The position numbers and the translations under genes are program-made. Shown here piece by piece: positions 12,923 to 23,917 of a stretch of DNA of 64,000 nucleotides. Where the stretch lies: the NCBI GenBank assembly GCA_030159075.1, contig BROG01000073.1, positions 1,242,501 through 1,306,500 of the forward strand, written 5' to 3'. The number at the start of each line of letters is the position of its first letter. Within the stretch, counting starts at the first letter, position 1. Source of the stretch: Atrina japonica (Eukaryota; Mollusca; Bivalvia; Pterioida; Pinnidae). The notes beneath the pieces are model-generated. The model had not been told where the DNA came from, made no database searches, and was given only the letters and a program-made list of their open reading frames with translations.

Positions 12923-13940
12923 TGGCTTAAGTGAAAGTTAAGAATAAAGAAATTGAACCGGTCTGAATTTTCTAAAATGCGAAAAAAGGAAAAAGTATTG
13001 TTTACTGTGTGTTTTATTTTTTGTAACTTAATGTTTGTTAATTGATCACAAGTTTCACATCTTATTTACTTTAAACTAAACAATATATTCATAGATACAC
13101 AGTAATAAGTAGTTTTATTTTACAATAGAAGATAGTGAAAGTAAGGAAGAAGTCTCCCTTCCCATAATATAATACGTGTAACATTGAAGAGAATTGCGTT
13201 ATACTGTATATTCTTTTTGAACTGTTTTGTCGTCTAAAGTTCTTACCACTCTATAATTTTGTTAAATATAGCCATAGGATAGTCGTATATGTATTTAATG
13301 TAGTTTCAGTTCGAACCCTTTCTATTTAACCAAACATTTGCTGTAATATTTTATCTTACAACGGCACGCACATCTCTTGTTTTTGGTAAAGACAATTCTT
13401 TTGAACTCCTACAGCCAATCCTTATATCATTTACCAAAAATGCAAAGGGTAACAAAGTCAACACGAAGTCAATGTATTTGCAAAATACAGAAAGTGTTGA
13501 TATATACGAAAATGTGGAACTTGACAGTTATATAGTCTTAGTATAGCGAGATGATATATACATACATGTATCATACATCATTTCAAGTCGTCTGCAAGCA
13601 TTGTAATACAACAAAGTATTAAATTCTAATATCGTGAGCACGTTTAAAAGACACACGAAAGCAATTGATTGAAAACATTTACAAATGCATTGATGAAATG
13701 ACTATTGGAATGTTAATAAACAAAATGATATTCACATTCAATCGCCTATAGCACATGTTTGTTGTGTTTTGTTTTCTTTTTATGGTCACATTAAATGTTC
13801 AACCCCGAATACACGCCCAGTGATTCATATCGATTGATTGACATACGACCGGAAGTTTAAAGATCAATTGAATTTAATCAAGTGACACATTGCGCTTCCA
13901 TGCAAACACGTGGTCATGAAAATTTAATAGACAGTAAAGG
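12923..13940. other. Intergenic, upstream of the 14.2-kb gene
   Basis: No coding seen. The last ~100 bp are less AT-rich and lead into a TATA box. Confidence 0.45.
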
Positions 13941-13947
13941 TATAAAA
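13941..13947 (+). promoter_or_regulatory. TATA box of the 14.2-kb gene
   Basis: TATAAAA preceded by AAAGG. It would place the transcription start near 13970 and give a ~230-nt 5' leader before the ATG at 14203. A 6-bp inverted pair AGTTCT/AGAACT (13950-13969) lies just downstream. Confidence 0.5.
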
Positions 13948-14202
13948 CAGTTCTCAGTAGATAGAACTGAAGAGAAGTGATATCTACAGGTGGTTTAAGT
14001 TCGTCCCTCTCATCATACAAAACAACAGCAGTGTATAAGACTGATTTTGCTTGTTTGATTTAGAAGCTTCACATCTTGAAAAACAATTCATCTTCGGGAA
14101 AAAATCAGGAGTGAATAATTTGAAAGAGACAAAAAATATTCATTTTTGTCAAACTTTTCTACTTTGATTTCTAAGGCTGAATTAATTTAACTGATTGAAA
14201 AA

Positions 14203-14490
14203 ATGGTTTACGACTGCCGCCATGAAGGGTCTATGTTTGCTACCGGACCATGCCAAAGATGTAAAGAGAAAAAGTATTCGGAAAGGAGCAATTTGACAGT
14301 CATTTACCCGAACAACATGAGAAGAAATACTGATATAAAAGTGAGATGGGCAGATGACGCAGTCCAACATTCTGGCGTAACGTCGCAAGATGAAATTGGA
14401 AAGCAGAAAACGGAATCAATGGAGAAATCACCAAGATCTATATTAAAACAGAGAGCTAATTGTGTCATTGTAATCCACGATTCAAACTGA
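14203..14490 (+). CDS. Unrecognised 95-aa protein with PP1-docking-like motifs
   Basis: I do not recognise this protein. A single open frame runs from an ATG in strong context (A at -3, G at +4) to TGA, with a TATA box 262 bp upstream and AATAAA 327 bp downstream, so it may be an intronless gene. Visible features: Cys5, Cys17 and Cys20 (CQRC) in a short N-terminal cluster, too few for a classical zinc finger; a basic stretch at 19-28; KVRW at 46-49, which fits the RVxF-type docking consensus of protein phosphatase 1 (PP1); and SILK at 79-82 after KSPR, which fits the SILK docking consensus. No signal peptide or membrane segment is seen. A small PP1 regulator is a motif-based inference only, and both motifs are short enough to arise by chance. 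The overlapping minus-strand ORFs look like shadows. Confidence 0.5.
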   Translation: MVYDCRHEGSMFATGPCQRCKEKKYSERSNLTVIYPNNMRRNTDIKVRWADDAVQHSGVTSQDEIGKQKTESMEKSPRSILKQRANCVIVIHDSN

Positions 14491-14816
14491 AGGATGATAT
14501 CTAGCCTACATAGATAAACAATCGGATAAAACTTGGCTGCACGTAATGGTATATTCACGTGCCTTGGACATCGGAAGCATCACGACTGCAGCCATGGAAA
14601 ATAGCCTCCGGTTTTCAAGGAAATGGAAGGAAATGTTCCCAATGGTCGATAGAAAAGGAATACGTTTGGTATTGTTGTCAATTATCAATGAGGTTAGTAG
14701 GCTTCCTACAGCATACATCGGTAAATTCAATGACTACTAAATTATTCAAAGAAGAGAACAGTCTAGCGTTTTAAACATAATTACATCATCGATCCGTGCT
14801 TCAACATTATAGCTGC

Positions 14817-14822
14817 AATAAA
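14817..14822 (+). terminator. Poly(A) signal AATAAA
   Basis: Canonical hexamer about 330 nt after the stop at 14490. It is the first clear poly(A) signal downstream of the 95-aa ORF. Confidence 0.45.
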
Positions 14823-15837
14823 TTTCTTGCATCGAGTTGCCATTCATCGTGTAATTGTTCTGTTGAAGCTTCATGGAAGGCTCCAGCCTGGAGAAAACTT
14901 GTTGAATTTGTTGTGTTCAATCAATGCTGCCATGAATTTACTCAAAATATTTAGAGACAATTCATTACATATTTTACTTAATACTTACAGAGTTTTGTTC
15001 ATTCAGTATCACAGTAAATTTACTTAACAGTGTTATATATATATAACGCGTTTTGCGACATTTTCAAAAAATTAAAGTAAAATTGAAAATAATTATTGAC
15101 TTTATTATTTTTTTGTCATATTGTGTTCATTTTCAGGTTGTTTTTTATTTTACTGTATTGGATGAGATATTTAATTCTCCACTAAAACCGACCCGAAACA
15201 TACAAACAATATACTATTATTTTGATCAGAGAACAAATAGAAATTGAAACTGTTTCAAATAACCTTATTAGAACTTGTGAAATTCGGTGCTGTGATACTT
15301 AATAAGTATCCGTTCCACTCTTTCAGCTTTTACATGCTAATTAAAACCCACCACCATATATTTTCTGTTTCTACATCAGCACTAAACTACGAAATCTCTA
15401 CTTTGCAATGTATTGTTAAAATTGAAAATGGCCAATGTTTCAGCTATTTGTTAAATTGATGTTTGATAATTTTCGTTAACACGAGATCTTTACTTCGTAA
15501 TGATAACAAGGATATGTAAAGGCTGTGAGTGGAACAATTGATCAATGCATGATTACATTCCAAAGGTGATTTGACAGATAATGATACATTTAAATGATAT
15601 TTGAATATTCAATAGCCTTTATAGATTAAATTGTTTATTGATTTAATTCCTTTGTTTGTACTATCCTAGATAAGACTACAAATCGAAATAGACAAAATAA
15701 AAGAATTTTAAAGATTTTGAGCAGTTGAGAATTTATTTTTCATCACCAGAAAAATGTCTTTAATATGTTATCCATTCAAGTAAAGATGACATGGTATGAT
15801 TCATACTAATCTTTTTTCTTACCTATTCGAAGTAGTT

Positions 15838-15838
<1 letters not shown>
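14823..15838. other. No gene seen
   Basis: AT-rich, with several 60-70 codon ORFs without support. Confidence 0.5.

Positions 15839-15920
<82 letters not shown>
15839..15920. repeat. (TA)n microsatellite
   Basis: Uninterrupted TA dinucleotides. Confidence 0.98.
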
Positions 15921-15922
<2 letters not shown>

Positions 15923-17207
15923 ATACACAAATATCATTACACATTGCACATTTTACAAAGGACCTTTGATCACGAAGGATAATATCTGTGTATATAGATA
16001 ATATATAAAGCACATTTTGTCAACTGGTCACCCAAGTCTATCTGAATCATTATATACAGAAATGAATTACTCCCATTTCGGACAGGGTAATTAATAAAGA
16101 TAACGGAAAAGATTTCCTTTTCTTTATGTTGTGAGATAAGATAACATATTCAAGTGTATATTATGACGTCACAATAGAATTTATGAAGTAGAGTTTCTGT
16201 GGATTCTAAATTACAGTGCATATTTATGTAAGACTTTATTTGCGTAGCAACTGAAATATCCACCATCATGGTAAGAATCTGAAAGTCAAATCTTCGGAAT
16301 ATCTTCGGATTGGATAAACAGATTCTTACCACTCGGCTGGAGATTTCTTCATCCACTCCTCACCCCCATGAAAGATTCTATTAATCTGCAGATGCACCTT
16401 ACTTTCAATGTGCTTATCGAAATTATTCTTATTTATAATCATCACATGTTGGGAGTGTAAAAAAAGAATTACTTAAGTCTAAAATGTTTAAATGGCAAAT
16501 CTTTTAATTTGATTGTCTAAGCAAGCTTATTTGAGAATAATTTCAGACTTGAGTCTCAAGGTTTACGGTATCGGGCTCTGACCTCTTTTACTAGTTCCCG
16601 AGAGGTGCGTGTATTGCCCACTACGTGTTGTGCTTGAATTATGAAATATTGAGGTTTGGCTGTTATTATTCCGTGATACCATTGACACCTAACTAACCTA
16701 CTGATTGTCCACAGGTCAGTCTATTGTCCACTGTATCTCGTGTCTCCATATTTCTGATTTTGATACTGTGCTACTTTGATGTCTATGCTTTATACAAGTT
16801 GACACGTGACAAATTTAATCAATGATCTTACATTGATAATCATCTTAAATTATCTTTGAAATATGCCCTATGTTCCAAGAGGTTCTAAACGATAAATTGG
16901 TGTCGTAAACTTCTCTGATATAAATAAAACTTAAAGGAAATGTATCGACTATGCCCCTTATTGTCCTAATTATTTACAGCAAGATGATTGATTAGAAAGG
17001 TGTTGTTTGAAAATACAAGTACATTTACTACACTCACGTGCTCACCTACCAAATTCAAATACTTTCATTATTAATAAAACGACTCTTGTAATACCAACGC
17101 TTCATCATGAATGCATTTGTATAACCTTTGTCTATATACCAGTATGATAGGTTACAAAATATTTCAAACTTTGTTTTTAGTAAAGAGAATATATGTAAAT
17201 ATAAAAC
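15921..17207. other. No gene seen
   Basis: AT-rich, with nothing recognisable. Confidence 0.5.
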
Positions 17208-17390
17208 ATCTCAGATACCAAAGTATAAATATTTCGAACGTCCAGAGCATAGATACAAATCCGGCAAAAATGAACAAACACGGACCTCACGAAACCAAGA
17301 GGTGGGATCAGGTGCCATGGAGGAGTAAGCATCCCCTGTCGACCGGTCACACCCGCCGTGAGTCCACAGACAAACCCAAATGAAATTCGT
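17208..17390 (+). mobile_element. Partial PLE 3' unit, tandem with the next
   Basis: The first ~180 bp of the unit, from CTCAGATACCAAAGTATAAA to GAGTCCACAGACAAACCCAA. It lies head-to-tail with the fuller copy starting at 17403. Tandem or partial end duplication is typical of PLE insertions. Confidence 0.85.
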
Positions 17391-17402
17391 GAGGAATATA
17401 TA

Positions 17403-18785
17403 AAAATTCTCAGATACCAAAGTATAAATCAATAGAATGTCCAGGACATAGATACAAATCCGGTAAAAATGGACAAACACGGACCTCTGGAAACCAAGAG
17501 GTGGGATCAGGTGCCATGGAGGAGTAAGCATCACCTGTCGACCGGTCACACCCGCCGTGAGTCCACAGTCAAGTCCAATGAAATACGTGAGGAGTGTATC
17601 CTCGTCACAATTGGTACAGACGTCTCAACAACCGCCAACGAAAAGGCAACCCAACATTTCACTTAGTGAAACAGAGTTGTTGCAAACAAGACTATCATAC
17701 CGACCGTAAAATTTGCCGAACGTTGACATTAAACGCAGTTTTTGATATCCCTGTGTCAATAATTTGTCAGTGAGTAGTTTACCTCTGTATATGAAATCTT
17801 CATATGTTGTACACGCCCTGGCATATCGGATCATTTGTGAAATATAAACTCCATATGCGGGTGACTTAGGGATATTACTACTTAAATGTGGAAAATTTAC
17901 GATGGGAAAGCCGAAATCGTATGTCGTATAGCTTAGTTGCCAATATCCCGTTTGTGTCTATAGAGTAAGTAAAATGTCTAAGTAAGAAGCGTGTGTCCTT
18001 GACTCAGTTGTAACTTTAATTTCTAGTTCGCTGGGATATATAGCATTGACATATGTATGGAAATTGTCATTATTAATTGACAAAACATCGTCGATATATC
18101 TAAATGTCAAATTAAAGGACACCGCTAAATTTTTCTTCTTTTGATTCAGCAGTTTCTGAATGAAATCTGCTTCGTATGAATAAAGGAACAGGTCGTCCAA
18201 TAAAGGGGCACAATTGGTTCCCATAGGAATGCCGACAGTTTGTTGAAAGACCACGTCTCCGAACATTACAAATATATTGTCTATTAGAAATTCCAGTATA
18301 TTTTTTATATCAACTTAGTGTATTTATGTGTAGAATCAGAGTGGTGTTTGACGAAATAAGTATCCTGATAGCCAATCACTAGATATTTAAATTTTCGGGT
18401 ACCACCTTTAGTGAAAAAACAGTTGTCTATGATGCTAAAAAGTCTTTCTTTTAATTTTTATGTGGAATAGTTGTGAAGAGTAGAAAAGTCATAAGTTTTG
18501 ATACTGTGAATTCGAGAAAAATTGTGTGCCTTCAAATTTTCTAAAAGCTGTTTAGAATTTTTAAGTATCCACATCTGATTTACACCGCTTCTGGAATAAG
18601 CAACTGTACAGTATTGTTGAAATTTCTCCTTAACGGCTGTCAATATCTTTGTAATTAGTAAAGATAAAGGCTTGGTAGAACATTTGCTGGATCCTGCTAT
18701 GTATCTTTGCTTTTATGAAGTTTAGGTATCCAATATAAATGTGGTAGCTCGAAATCGGTATCCGTTGTAGGTATATCAAAGGAAC
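17403..18785 (-). mobile_element. PLE copy A: reverse transcriptase relic plus 3' unit
   Basis: Read on the minus strand, the element starts near 18785 with the RT motif LPHLYWIPKLHK. It continues through MWILKNSKQLLENLK (18643-18458), VGIPMGTNCAPL and YIDDVLS (18266-17958), and the RT C-terminal RYARACTTYEDFIYRGKLL and FGKFYGRYDSLV (17834-17625), then passes directly into the 3' unit ending at 17403. These motifs are those of Penelope-like RTs, and the YIDD box is the catalytic centre. In-frame stops and frame changes separate the parts, so the copy is dead. No GIY-YIG endonuclease is visible between the RT and the 3' unit. Confidence 0.85.
17958..18266 (-). pseudogene. PLE RT palm fragment (YIDD box)
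   Basis: The longest open piece of copy A, 102 codons. VGIPMGTNCAPL is the RT block before the FLYSYEADF segment, and FRYIDDVLSINN holds the two catalytic aspartates. It ends in HASYLDILLTL, which precedes the thumb. Upstream and downstream RT pieces are in other frames. Confidence 0.85.
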
Positions 18786-18985
18786 GAATCCTCGTCACAA
18801 TTTGTTACAGACGTCTCAACAATCGCCAACGAAGAGGCAACTCAATATTTCACACAGTGAAACAGAGTAATCCTTTACAGAGGCAAAATCCAAATGGAAA
18901 TGTTCAAACATAAGGAGCGCTGGAAAAGCAAATACCTCCAGAAAATCCTGAAATGAAATCAAGTGTTATGGAGAAACATCCCAAC
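18786..18985 (+). mobile_element. Degenerate PLE 3' unit pieces
   Basis: 18786-18870 matches the middle of the unit (CGTCTCAACAATCGCCAACG, then CACAGTGAAACAGAGTAATC). 18890-18985 is a weaker match to its start (ATCAAGTGTTATGGAGAAAC). They adjoin the 5' break of copy A. Confidence 0.6.
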
Positions 18986-19168
18986 TCGTCAAACTTACCG
19001 GACGTTCATGTTACAGAATATGTAGTCGTTACTTATCTAAATAAGAATTGAGTAGCGGCAAACGAATTACAGAATTTTTATTCTTTGCAACATATTTGTT
19101 AAAATCGTAAGAACAGCTAATAAAGTGATGTATAAATATTAACATCAATACTCACATACATGTATACA

Positions 19169-20346
<1,178 letters not shown>

Positions 20347-20348
20347 AA

Positions 20349-20420
<72 letters not shown>

Positions 20421-20451
20421 TTTATTTTTATTATTATTATTATTATTATTA
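20347..20451. repeat. (TTA)n microsatellite
   Basis: ATT trinucleotide array with a short TTTTTATTTTT interruption. A second, degenerate ATT array lies at 20660-20710. Confidence 0.97.
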
Positions 20452-20711
20452 CAAGACATACAATATGTATGCCTGTAAAGCACTGCTATTTACGTTATCC
20501 CTATTATATAAATTGCTTATTAACATAATAACAGTATTCCTAAATATCATTTGAATATCAAATAGAGTATCTGCATGAGTTAACTCACTTTCCACAACAA
20601 GCAGATGTACTGCAATTATCAATATAATAACACCTTGAAACTTGCATTTATGTTCCTTTCAATTATTACTATTATTATAATTGCTATTATTATTATTACT
20701 ATTATTATTGA

Positions 20712-20965
20712 GTTACCTGTTCGATGGCGGTTGTTGAGACGGCTGTACCAATTATGACGAGGATTCGTTCCTCACGTATTTCATTTTAACTTGACTGTGG
20801 ACTCACGGCGGGTGTGACCGGTCGACAGGGGATGCTTACTCTTCCATGGCACCTGATCCCACGTCTTGATTTGAAGAGATTCGTGTTTGTCCATTTCTTA
20901 CCAGATTTGTTCCTATATCCTGGACATCCTAATGATTTATACCTCGGTACCGGAGACCTTTTATA
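20712..20965 (-). mobile_element. Solo PLE 3' unit
   Basis: Reverse orientation copy of the 17403 unit: ACTCACGGCGGGTGTGACCG, then GATGCTTACTCTTCCATGGC, then CTATATCCTGGACATCCTAA and ACCTCGGTACCGGAGACC. No RT sequence is attached. Confidence 0.85.
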
Positions 20966-21075
20966 TTATTATTATAATCGCCGTCGTCGTCATCACCATC
21001 TTTATTATCATTACTATTATTTACTATGATTCGGTCTTCTATCGTAATGTAAATACTATTTCATCGTTCGCTTTG

Positions 21076-21312
21076 GTCTAAGTATAGAGAGTCCGTCTCG
21101 CAAGCGGAATGTCCCGGGTTCGACTTCCGGTTTATTTGCGACGCGCTTGGCATACGAAGTGAAAGTCACTGGTCTTTCGGATGGGACTCTTAAGCGAGGT
21201 GACGTGTCACGATAGGCAAAGCACGTAAATAACCCTCACTGCATTAGCGTCAGTCCATAGCGCAGGTAAAAATTTGTGGCACTTCACCTAAATTTTGAAA
21301 TTTTGAGACATT
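21076..21312 (+). mobile_element. tRNA-derived SINE
   Basis: The head resembles a tRNA: TGGTCTAAGTATAG in the box A position and GGGTTCGACTTCC matching the box B consensus GGTTCGANTCC at 21116-21128. It is followed by a non-tRNA body with GGATGGGACTCTTAAGCGAG and AAAGCACGTAAATAACCCTC, like the conserved central domains of metazoan SINEs. It is not a functional tRNA gene, since no full cloverleaf can be drawn. The exact family was not determined. Confidence 0.7.
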
Positions 21313-21368
21313 TTCATATTGAAAAGTTCTTATCGAGATAACAACAATGATAAAAATAATACTATCTG

Positions 21369-21371
<3 letters not shown>

Positions 21372-21441
<70 letters not shown>
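21372..21441. repeat. (CT)n microsatellite
   Basis: Uninterrupted CT dinucleotides. They directly abut the dispersed module that follows. Confidence 0.98.
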
Positions 21442-21444
<3 letters not shown>

Positions 21445-21823
21445 TCACTCACTCTTAATAGACAATTCATAATTTATCTGAGAAAGAAGACTTGTTCAAA
21501 TACTTTCTCGCCATCTGTTGATGTATTACACATGGCTTCTGTAAATATATAGACATGAAATATTAAGATAGTACAGGCAATATACCTTTCGTCAAATGTC
21601 ATTTAGCATAAAACATATGTAACCAAGTAGAGTTATTTTAAATAAAATGAGACTGATAATTTATAACAAAATCTTTAATACTAAAACTACAAACATTCCG
21701 TCTGTTTCATCAAAATAATTATAAAGATAACTTATGTATAATATTCTCTAATGAATAGATATTTTTGTTTTTGTTTTCAATATTTGTTAGATTTTCTTCA
21801 AAAACGCAAAGTAAAAAGTGACC
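21442..21823 (+). mobile_element. Microsatellite-linked module, copy 1
   Basis: About 380 bp that recurs as an inverted copy at 62018-62408 with few mismatches by eye (shared runs include CAAACATTCCGTCTGTTTCA and TTCTTCAAAAACGCAAAGTA). The left end abuts (CT)n. At the right end the match stops after AAAAAGTGACCGA. It has no ORF and no obvious terminal inverted repeat, so it is a non-autonomous mobile sequence of unknown class. Confidence 0.75.
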
Positions 21824-22258
21824 GAGCGATGAATTAGTAAATCCTGAAATGTATTCTTATACAAAATATATGTCGGTCTTTATTTGAAATGTTTCCGCTT
21901 GAAGAATGTTGTAATTGATCTCTGAATGATAACGATAACCGTGTACATTGTATAGCATGTGACTGAGATAAAAGACATGCTGACCAATGTGTTCCTGTAA
22001 AGAAAAGAAAAGTGTGATAATTTGACCTATATCTATAAGAGGACTTAACACTTCCCAGCTTTGTACGTCATGTATATGTACACTTTAAGACACTTTAAGT
22101 TATTTTCAGTTTTTCGATATTTATGACTCCACTTCTGATGACAGTAATGTAGGTTTCGTGATAGCGATGATTATGTGTACTCAACAATACGACATATCAA
22201 GGTCGTTCTCCTCACCTGTAATCGTCACTAGAACTTCTGCAGTCACGCGGATAAAACA
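21824..22258. other. No gene seen
   Basis: Nothing recognisable. Confidence 0.5.
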
Positions 22259-22393
<135 letters not shown>

Positions 22394-22591
22394 TAACATG
22401 TATTTAAGCGTATAGAATGTTCTTTATGATATGTTTCTTTAGCTAAATGCTATATTGCAGCCACAGTGAAAGTCAATGACCATCAACTATTAATTCTAAA
22501 TACTTTGATTATACCATAGCTAACAAGGTGTGTGCTATTTACAGCCTGTACACGTGCAGTTCAGGAATCTTGAATTCTTTTTTTCCAAAAC

Positions 22592-22914
22592 GATATATGT
22601 TGTGTATATGTTAAATGTTATTGTTATAACTTTAAATTAATTGTAATTGCATAAATGATATATTTCGTGTATATTCTAAATGTTATTGTTATAACTTTAA
22701 ATTAATTGTAATTGCATAAACGATATATTTCGTGTATATTCTAAATGTTATTGTTATAACTTTAAATTAATTGTAATTGCATAAACGATATATTTCGTGT
22801 ATATTCTAAATGTTATTGTTATAAATTTAAATTAATTGTAATTGCATAAACGATATATTTCGTGTATATTCTAAATGTTATTGTTATAACTTTTAATTAA
22901 TTGTAATTGCATCA
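22592..22914. repeat. Minisatellite, 65-bp unit
   Basis: About five copies, nearly identical in the middle. Each contains ATATTTCGTGTATATTCTAA and TTAAATTAATTGTAATTGCA. The first copy is more diverged (TTGTGTATATGTTAAATG). Confidence 0.92.
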
Positions 22915-23917
22915 CAACATTTGTGGGAAATAATTTCACACTACTGCTATTATTGTTTACCTTGTTACAACAATACCAAAGTTATAGTTGCACAAAAGAG
23001 GCCAAAACAAAATGCTCAAGTCGATGGTGTCTGTCAATAAGACTTCATCAATTCAGCTCGAATTTGATATAGATGTATAGTTCCTAAAGAAAAATGGTAT
23101 CATTCATATCATATTTAAGAGTATTTCATAACAATTTTGTTGGTATATAACTTTAAATGCATACACATTATCAATGTTTGAGTACACATTTAATATTATT
23201 TAAGTGAGCCACATTCTTAACTATTGACATTTTGGAAATTTACTTCTTAAACGCCATCTATCATTACAAATTCCAAATGGCCATCGTCTTTTCTAACATT
23301 AACTTTAACCTGTCCAAAGTTTCGGATTATATTTTCACGTGTATCCAATGAAATCCTTGCTATTTTATCCTTATTGCCTTTTTTAAGTCGTCAAGATCAT
23401 TTGACAACATTGAAATGAATGTTATTCTTCAAGTTCTTGCCATCCATTTTGGTAGAAAAAACAAATAATGCCCATTTATGATGATGTCATCGATGACATT
23501 GTAAAATAGGTTCTGACCTCATAGGTTTTGGGTTTAATTAATCATAAATTTTCAATTAAATACTCTTTCTAATAAACTTTCAATCTTTTTATTGTCTGCG
23601 CAAAGGTATGAATATTGTGTGGGACATGTTTTTTTTAAAAAAAAAACACTATGTACAATGACAAATTATAAATCTAAACGTATTGCCAAATGCGGTATAT
23701 CAAAAGCCAATGTTACAAATGTAGTTTTCAAACCACACGGTAATACAGAAATAGTAATAGATAAATACTGGTTGCGTTAAGTACCTCTCACGCTTTGTTT
23801 TAACTATACAAAAAATCAGATTTAAAATTGGAACTCTACTGATGAAGTCTAAATGACAGAAACGATCGTCTTGAGCATTATATTTTGGGTATTATGTTTA
23901 AAATGTCAAATTATAAA
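22915..23917. other. No gene seen
   Basis: AT-rich, with nothing recognisable. The ORF at 23592-23780 has no support. Confidence 0.5.

Noticed and set aside
12528..12941. A 137-aa membrane-like protein
   Set aside because: The second half is the 17-bp array and the first half is AT-rich hydrophobic translation without other support.
14304..14730. Minus-strand genes opposite the 95-aa ORF
   Set aside because: Overlapping open frames in a less AT-rich stretch; no start, promoter or domain support, while the plus frame has TATA and poly(A) signals.
21085..21135. Functional tRNA gene
   Set aside because: Only box A/B-like sequence is present; acceptor and anticodon stems do not fold into a cloverleaf, and the sequence continues into a SINE body.
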